This document shows, piece by piece, positions 16,601 to 20,043 of a stretch of 20,043 nucleotides of DNA. Position numbers and translations under genes: made by a program. Origin of the DNA: CAXBID01 sp049791475 (GTDB lineage: Bacteria > Bacteroidota > Bacteroidia > Flavobacteriales > Flavobacteriaceae); NCBI GenBank assembly GCA_049791475.1, contig JBAQZZ010000093.1, positions 1 through 20,043 on the forward strand, written 5' to 3'. Position 1 is the stretch's first letter, and each line of letters starts with the position of its first letter. Below the pieces are notes generated by a model. The model made no database searches and had not been told where the DNA came from. It saw nothing but the letters and a program-made list of their open reading frames with translations.

Positions 16601-17673
16601 TTTTTGAACGCTTTTTTGAAGTTGCAGCTAATAATAAACCAGATAACAACTATAATAAAGGAACAGGCATTGGATTATCAATAGCTAAGAATATTGTTGA
16701 TTTACACAAAGGCGAACTAACTGTAAGAAATAACGAAAATAATAAAGGGTCCATATTTACTGTAAAACTTCCCTTAGGTAGTGAGCACTTAAATGATAAT
16801 GAAATTATAAAAGATTTTAAGTTCAGTGATGATGTATCACAATATGTTAAGCAACTAGATACGCCTGTTGTGATGTTAGACGATGATATACCTCAAGTAC
16901 CTGCAAGAGAGAAATCAACCATTTTATTAGTAGAGGATAACAAGCAACTTAGAAAATTTATAACAAGTTTATTAAAAGAAAACTACAATATTTTAGAAGC
17001 TGAAAATGGTAATATAGCTTTTAAAATTGCGAAAAAACACTCACCAAATTTAATAGTTAGCGATGTAGTAATGCCAGTTATGGCGGGTACTGAACTTTGT
17101 GCTATGATTAAACAAGATTTGAGTACAAGTCATATCCCTATTATTTTATTAACCTCACGATCTTCTTTAATATATAAATTAGAAGGTTTAGAAAGTGGTG
17201 CGGATGATTACATAAGCAAACCCTTTGATATTAATGAATTTAAAGTTAGAATAAAAAATTTACTGGAAACAACTGCAAGGCTAAAAGATAAATTTACAAG
17301 TACAGATAAATTTCAGCCAAATGAAATTTTAGTATCATCATTTGATGAAAAACTTTATGAGAAAGCGCTTCAAATTGTTGAAAATAATATTAGTAACGAG
17401 CAATTCGATGTATCTTATTTCTCCTCAGAATTAGGTGTGAGTAGAACTATGTTATTTACAAAAATTAAAGCTTGGACTAATTTTACGCCAAATGAATTTA
17501 TTCATCATTTTAGAATGTTGCGTGCTGCTCAATTATTAGAACAAGGAAAGATTAATATTGCTGAGGTAAGTTACAAGGTGGGCTTTAAAAACCCTAAGTA
17601 TTTTAGCACATGTTTTCAAAAGAAATTTGGTAAAACTCCTACTCAATACGCTAATAAATTTTCATACAATTAA
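13603..17673 (+). CDS. Hybrid two-component system sensor histidine kinase/response regulator (HTCS)
   Basis: A 1356-residue one-protein sensor and regulator typical of Bacteroidota PULs. After the signal peptide (about 1-20), the periplasmic sensor contains about 14 blade motifs of the W-I-G-T/x-G-L type (first IWIGTRDGLNKYDG, last FYFGSPFGITYFN), which fits two seven-bladed propellers. A Y_Y_Y-type domain follows (about 715-780). One transmembrane helix spans about 786-808. The cytoplasmic part has HisKA with phospho-acceptor His842 (ISHEFRTPL) and HATPase motifs (NLISNAFRYTP, DSGVGIA, GTGIGLSIAK). A receiver domain (about 1107-1222) carries Asp1154 (VSDVVMP), and an AraC-type DNA-binding domain occupies about 1258-1352. 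It should detect an oligosaccharide of the target glycan and activate PUL genes, most obviously the adjacent susC. The gene is intact. Confidence 0.96.
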   Translation: MLRLFIFYFTLGCVYACFSQTQTYQFTHLSNNDGLSQSSVIAIHQDNLGQIWIGTRDGLNKYDGNIFTIYRNESSNPNSLSNNDILAIKQDSEGYIWIGTYNGLNRFDPKTGKFKRYFHKQDNSSISNNTVSSIQELSDGKILIGTSRGLSIYNKKTASFTSYLINNNDKKPSEGSHVLSILETQNKKVFIGTTSGLFKLIIINGNNIEFQIIDKTQNLHIQDLVQSPLKNLLLGTKTKSVLEYNPKTERLSNYFLDNELEEGAKNVRQLLFDNNQQLWVGTYNGLKVVNSNKEVLLLRANISDPKSLSKSSIKSLFKDKKGSIWIGAYYGGINIWDDSNINFLNINQSITGKGLSYNVVSSIESYNDLVFFGTEGGGITVYDKKANIYKYINKENTRQLSDNNIKSLLISNDELWIGTFNKGVEIYNLKTESFNTSTLSNELKNYIHNIGVYSIRQDKNENIWIGTFGKGLIKYNLRSKEFKVFEFSSDSKKSLSSNLIRTITLDSKNNVWVATEKGLNRVSQSEGVTTYFYNTSLQYGDDILSIFEDTNMDIWVGTKTKGLFKLKNSRFISVDLSTKNNIVSSVHSIEQDNKNQLWISTNQGIIRYNIQNNNSIFYNQKDGLISNEFNDNASLKVDASQFYFGSPFGITYFNSNTLTTNKYTPQVILTDFSIKNNPIQVDDEYAVLTQTLPYTKSISLNYNQGNFSISFAMPNYINSNNNSYKYRLKGLEKQWNVTSNNTASYTIQNSGSYIFEVTGANSDGIWNDTITALQLEITPAPWKTWWAYLIYSILISGALFFLIDIFKSKTKLKHALELEHLETERTKEINKTKLEFFTNISHEFRTPLALILGPLHQIIQDYKGSNKMYKQLLVMESSTNHLLHLINRLMDFRKFENNLYKLEAAEGNIVKFLKEIYLSFTEFSKGGNYDFRFITEEEEILVYYDRYKLERVFYNLISNAFRYTPSAGEITISIQKDNQSIIIQVEDSGVGIAKEYQDKIFERFFEVAANNKPDNNYNKGTGIGLSIAKNIVDLHKGELTVRNNENNKGSIFTVKLPLGSEHLNDNEIIKDFKFSDDVSQYVKQLDTPVVMLDDDIPQVPAREKSTILLVEDNKQLRKFITSLLKENYNILEAENGNIAFKIAKKHSPNLIVSDVVMPVMAGTELCAMIKQDLSTSHIPIILLTSRSSLIYKLEGLESGADDYISKPFDINEFKVRIKNLLETTARLKDKFTSTDKFQPNEILVSSFDEKLYEKALQIVENNISNEQFDVSYFSSELGVSRTMLFTKIKAWTNFTPNEFIHHFRMLRAAQLLEQGKINIAEVSYKVGFKNPKYFSTCFQKKFGKTPTQYANKFSYN

Positions 17674-17796
17674 TTAATATTCTCATGAAACCTCTTCTCT
17701 ATAATTGAGTTTTTAAATTTTATTTGATGTTAGAATATATGATATTTTTTTTAAATCAATTAATTAATAATAAGACTTTATATTAATTCTTTTACT

Positions 17797-17804
17797 TATA
17801 TTTG
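17797..17804 (+). promoter_or_regulatory. Possible second -7 promoter element overlapping the tandem operator
   Basis: TATATTTG matches TAnnTTTG exactly and its last four bases are part of the first TTTGGTAAACCAA unit. No TTG is present 17-23 nt upstream, so the promoter is incomplete. If used, it would give a susC leader of about 280 nt and would be blocked by protein bound to the repeat. Confidence 0.3.
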
Positions 17805-17826
17805 GTAAACCAATTTGGTAAACCAA
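17801..17826. promoter_or_regulatory. Tandem operator: two copies of TTTGGTAAACCAA
   Basis: Two perfect, directly adjacent 13-bp units (17801-17813 and 17814-17826), each containing the near-palindrome TTGGT-AA-ACCAA. The unit closely resembles the hexuronate-regulator consensus I recall for gammaproteobacterial UxuR/ExuR (TTGGTATACCAA), a FadR-subfamily GntR type. I infer a GntR-type uronate regulator, not encoded in this window, that controls susC. The site lies about 200 bp before the best susC promoter and overlaps another potential -7 element. Confidence 0.65.
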
Positions 17827-17971
17827 TTATATTTTTATAATATTGCTTAATTGAAAGAATCAAAATCTGTACAATTTTACACCTATTATGAATTTTTAAA
17901 CATCTCAATTAATATAACTTTAGCATTAAATTTTTAAAGGTTAAAACCTTATGTAATTTAAAAAAAAAACT

Positions 17972-18023
17972 ACTATCAAACCAGTAAATTGAATTAAAAA
18001 TATGTTGATATACATTTGATAGT
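17972..18023. repeat. Spaced 9-bp inverted repeat bracketing the susC promoter
   Basis: ACTATCAAA at 17972-17980 and TTTGATAGT at 18015-18023 are perfect inverse copies separated by 34 bp (centres about 43 bp apart, four helical turns). The right arm shares its TTTG with the -7 element. The arms lie upstream of the predicted start site and would not form an RNA hairpin from that promoter, so a protein-binding role is more likely. The HTCS or another regulator is a candidate. Confidence 0.5.
17989..18018 (+). promoter_or_regulatory. susC promoter
   Basis: TTG at 17989-17991 and TACATTTG at 18011-18018 (perfect TAnnTTTG) are separated by 19 nt, an ideal Bacteroidota promoter. Transcription would begin near 18025, leaving a leader of about 65 nt before the ATG at 18092. 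Confidence 0.65.
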
Positions 18024-18091
18024 CATCATTATAAAATTCAGTTCTCATAACTATTAAAACTAAATCTAAAAATTAACTCAAAATTAAACTA

Positions 18092-20043
18092 ATGAAAAAA
18101 ACAAAAAGGATGTTGATGAGTAAATCAACTAAATCAATTAAAAATTATCTTTTAGGGGTCTTTCTTCTTTTAGGTAGTTTAACTTTTGCCCAATCAAAAA
18201 CCATAACAGGAACTGTAACATCAGAGACAGACGGTATGGTGTTACCAGGTGTAAATGTTATAGTTAAAGGAACAAGTAACGGTACATCTACAGATTTTGA
18301 TGGAAACTATTCAATTGATGTAAATAGTAATAACGCCGTTTTATCATTCAGTTATATAGGTTATGTAACTAAAGAGGTGACTATAGGAGTTAATAACACA
18401 CTAAGTGTTGCTCTAAAGGAAGATTTTGCAGCTTTAGACGAAGTTGTGGTTGTAGGTTATGGTGCTCGAAAAAAGAGTGATATTACTGGTGCTGTGTCTT
18501 CGGTTAAGTCTGAAGAATTAAATGCATTTCCTGTTTTAGACGCAACTCAAGCGCTTCAAGGACGTGCAGCTGGCGTTGTTGTACAATCTAATAATGGAGG
18601 TGAACCTGGAGCGCCTATTAGTATAAAAGTTAGGGGGAATACTTCTATTGGTGCAAATAGTGGGCCACTTATTGTTGTGGACGGTTTTGTAGGCGCCTTG
18701 ATGCCACAGGCTAATGACATAGAATCTATGGAGGTTTTGAAAGATGCTTCTGCAACTGCTATTTATGGTTCTAGAGGTTCAGGTGGGGTTATACTGGTAA
18801 CTACAAAAAAAGGTAAAAGCGGTAAATTATCTGTAGAACTTAATTCAAATTATTCTGTTCAAAATACATCGAATAGATTAGATTTATTAAATGCAGATCA
18901 ATTTGCAACATATCAACAATCATTCAACCCTGGTTATGTTCAAGGTACTGAAAATACAGATTGGCAAGATTTAATTTATACAACAGGTAATACTGCAAAT
19001 CATCAATTTTCTTTTTCAGGTGGAAGTGATAATATAAATTTTTATGCTTCAGCAAATTATTTTAAACAAGACGGGATTATTGTAAATTCTGATTTTGAGA
19101 GACTTACTTTCTTGTCTAATATTGATGCACAAGTAACAGATAAATTAAAATTAGGTATGAATCTTTTTGGTAGTAGAGGTACTAAAAATGGCGTGCTTAC
19201 CCAAACAACTGGTGCTACCGCAAATGGTGGTGGAGACGATGTTATTTCACTAGCTTTTAGGTTTACGCCAGATAGAGGCATTTTTAATGATGATGGTACA
19301 TTTACCCAAAATTCTGTTGGTGATGGTGTTGAAAACCCTTATGCCGTAGCTTATGAATTAAGAAATGAAACTAAAACTGATGACTATAGAACAAATTTAT
19401 ATGCAAGCTATGATATCTTGGAAAACCTTACTTTTAAAACTACGTTTGGTTTTAGTACAACCAATGAAACTGTAGGAGCTTTTAAACCACAAACTTTTGT
19501 GCTTTCAAATGGGTTCGCGAGTCTAGCAAATAGAAGAAATACAAACATATTGAGCGAAAATTATTTAACTTATAATGCTACATTGGGTAAAGGAATTTTA
19601 ACTCTATTAGCTGGATATTCTTATCAAAAATCGGAAACGGTAAGATTTTCAGCATATACTGAAGAGCTCCTTTCTGATGAATTTCTTTGGTATAATTTAG
19701 AGGCTGGTCAGGTACAATCCCGCAGAGTTACATCATCTTTTTCAGAATCTGAAATCCAATCACAATTTGGGAGGTTAAATTACGATTATGATGATAAATA
19801 TTTATTAACGGCTACGGTAAGGCGAGATGGAGCATCTAACTTTGCCGCCAATGAAAAGTATGCAATTTTTCCATCGGGAGCATTGGGATGGAAAGTGTCT
19901 AATGAAGATTTTTTAAAGGATCATGCTACTATTTCAAATTTGAAATTAAGAGCTAGTTATGGTGTTACAGGTAATCAGGCTATTTCGCCTTATCAGTCCT
20001 TAGCAGAACTTGGTATTACAGCTGCAACTGATGTAGGTGTAGA
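18092..20043 (+). CDS. susC: SusC/RagA-family TonB-linked outer-membrane transporter, 5' part
   Basis: The open frame runs 650 codons without a stop to the window end, so the gene is cut by the window edge; complete SusC proteins are about 1000 residues. Residues 1-33 are a signal peptide (core LLGVFLLLGSLTFA, then Gln34). A carboxypeptidase-regulatory-like domain follows (about 38-112, with TITGTVTSETDGMVLPGVNV and DFDGNYSI). Next come the TonB-box-like DEVVVVGYG (116-124), a plug domain (about 130-245, including ALQGRAAGVVVQS, VRGNTSIG and AIYGSRGSGGVILVTTKKG) and the first barrel strands. It imports glycan fragments across the outer membrane, together with a SusD lipoprotein expected just downstream. 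ATG 18092 is chosen because it gives a complete basic signal-peptide n-region; ATGs at 18110 and 18116 are in-frame alternatives. Confidence 0.96.
   Translation, partial: MKKTKRMLMSKSTKSIKNYLLGVFLLLGSLTFAQSKTITGTVTSETDGMVLPGVNVIVKGTSNGTSTDFDGNYSIDVNSNNAVLSFSYIGYVTKEVTIGVNNTLSVALKEDFAALDEVVVVGYGARKKSDITGAVSSVKSEELNAFPVLDATQALQGRAAGVVVQSNNGGEPGAPISIKVRGNTSIGANSGPLIVVDGFVGALMPQANDIESMEVLKDASATAIYGSRGSGGVILVTTKKGKSGKLSVELNSNYSVQNTSNRLDLLNADQFATYQQSFNPGYVQGTENTDWQDLIYTTGNTANHQFSFSGGSDNINFYASANYFKQDGIIVNSDFERLTFLSNIDAQVTDKLKLGMNLFGSRGTKNGVLTQTTGATANGGGDDVISLAFRFTPDRGIFNDDGTFTQNSVGDGVENPYAVAYELRNETKTDDYRTNLYASYDILENLTFKTTFGFSTTNETVGAFKPQTFVLSNGFASLANRRNTNILSENYLTYNATLGKGILTLLAGYSYQKSETVRFSAYTEELLSDEFLWYNLEAGQVQSRRVTSSFSESEIQSQFGRLNYDYDDKYLLTATVRRDGASNFAANEKYAIFPSGALGWKVSNEDFLKDHATISNLKLRASYGVTGNQAISPYQSLAELGITAATDVGV

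Larger units (their letters stand above)
17674..18091 (+). other. 418-bp regulatory intergenic region between HTCS and susC
   Basis: No open frame with coding character is seen here; the DNA is very AT-rich. In order it holds a tandem 13-bp operator-like repeat (17801-17826), a 10-base A-tract (17960-17969), a spaced 9-bp inverted repeat (17972-18023), a good promoter (17989-18018) and a leader of about 65 nt before the susC ATG. No convincing hairpin terminator for the HTCS transcript was found. Confidence 0.75.

Noticed and set aside
17801..17826. Tandem 13-bp repeat as a CRISPR fragment, attachment site or transposon end
   Set aside because: There are only two adjacent units without spacers, each is near-palindromic, and no integrase, Cas or transposase gene is nearby. 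An operator fits better.
19057..19281. Minus-strand open frame inside susC
   Set aside because: The plus strand is a continuous SusC frame through this region, so this is a chance frame.

Overview
The window looks like a chromosomal segment of a low-GC, probably marine, member of the Bacteroidota (Flavobacteriaceae-like). The evidence is a SusC-type TonB-dependent transporter, a hybrid two-component sensor/regulator, AT-rich leaders with almost no Shine-Dalgarno sequences, and promoters matching the Bacteroidota TTG-(17-23 nt)-TAnnTTTG pattern. No mobile element, tRNA, rRNA or CRISPR array was seen. The segment is the catabolic half and the start of the uptake half of a polysaccharide utilization locus (PUL) for a uronic-acid-containing polysaccharide.

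Layout: (1) 1-248 is non-coding, with a group of short inverted repeats and an operator-like pair. (2) 249-1565 (+) encodes a GH2-like TIM-barrel lipoprotein. It converges, 15 bp apart, on a LacI-family regulator gene at 1581-2627 (-). (3) 2628-2754 is a divergent regulatory region with two identical LacI-type operators 33 bp apart, overlapping a promoter. (4) 2755-11821 (+) is a tightly packed probable operon: SDR-type fructuronate reductase (uxuB), mannonate dehydratase (uxuA), kduI, kduD, a DUF4861-like lipoprotein, glucuronate isomerase (uxaC) and a three-gene TRAP transporter (dctP, dctQ, dctM). (5) 11881-13542 (+) encodes a secreted right-handed beta-helix protein of pectate-lyase-like fold. 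(6) 13603-17673 (+) encodes a 1356-residue hybrid two-component system (HTCS). (7) 17674-18091 is a 418-bp regulatory region with a perfect tandem 13-bp repeat and a good promoter. (8) 18092 to the window end is the 5' part of a susC gene.

How it fits together: two converging routes to 2-keto-3-deoxygluconate (KDG) are present. Saturated glucuronate passes through UxaC, UxuB and UxuA. Unsaturated uronate, after spontaneous rearrangement to 5-keto-4-deoxyuronate, passes through KduI and KduD. The altronate branch (UxaB/UxaA) is absent, which points to glucuronate rather than galacturonate. Combined with a demand for a lyase or dehydratase that makes unsaturated ends, this suggests a glucuronate-containing polymer (ulvan, glucuronan or a glucuronate-decorated glycan) rather than pectin or alginate. 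The enzymes for KDG itself (kinase, aldolase) and the enzyme that creates the unsaturated residue are not recognisable here. The beta-helix protein and the DUF4861-like lipoprotein are the main candidates for unknown steps. Three regulatory layers are visible: LacI on the catabolic operon, the HTCS next to susC, and a TTTGGTAAACCAA operator like that of FadR/UxuR-type GntR regulators, found upstream of susC and in degenerate form at the window start.
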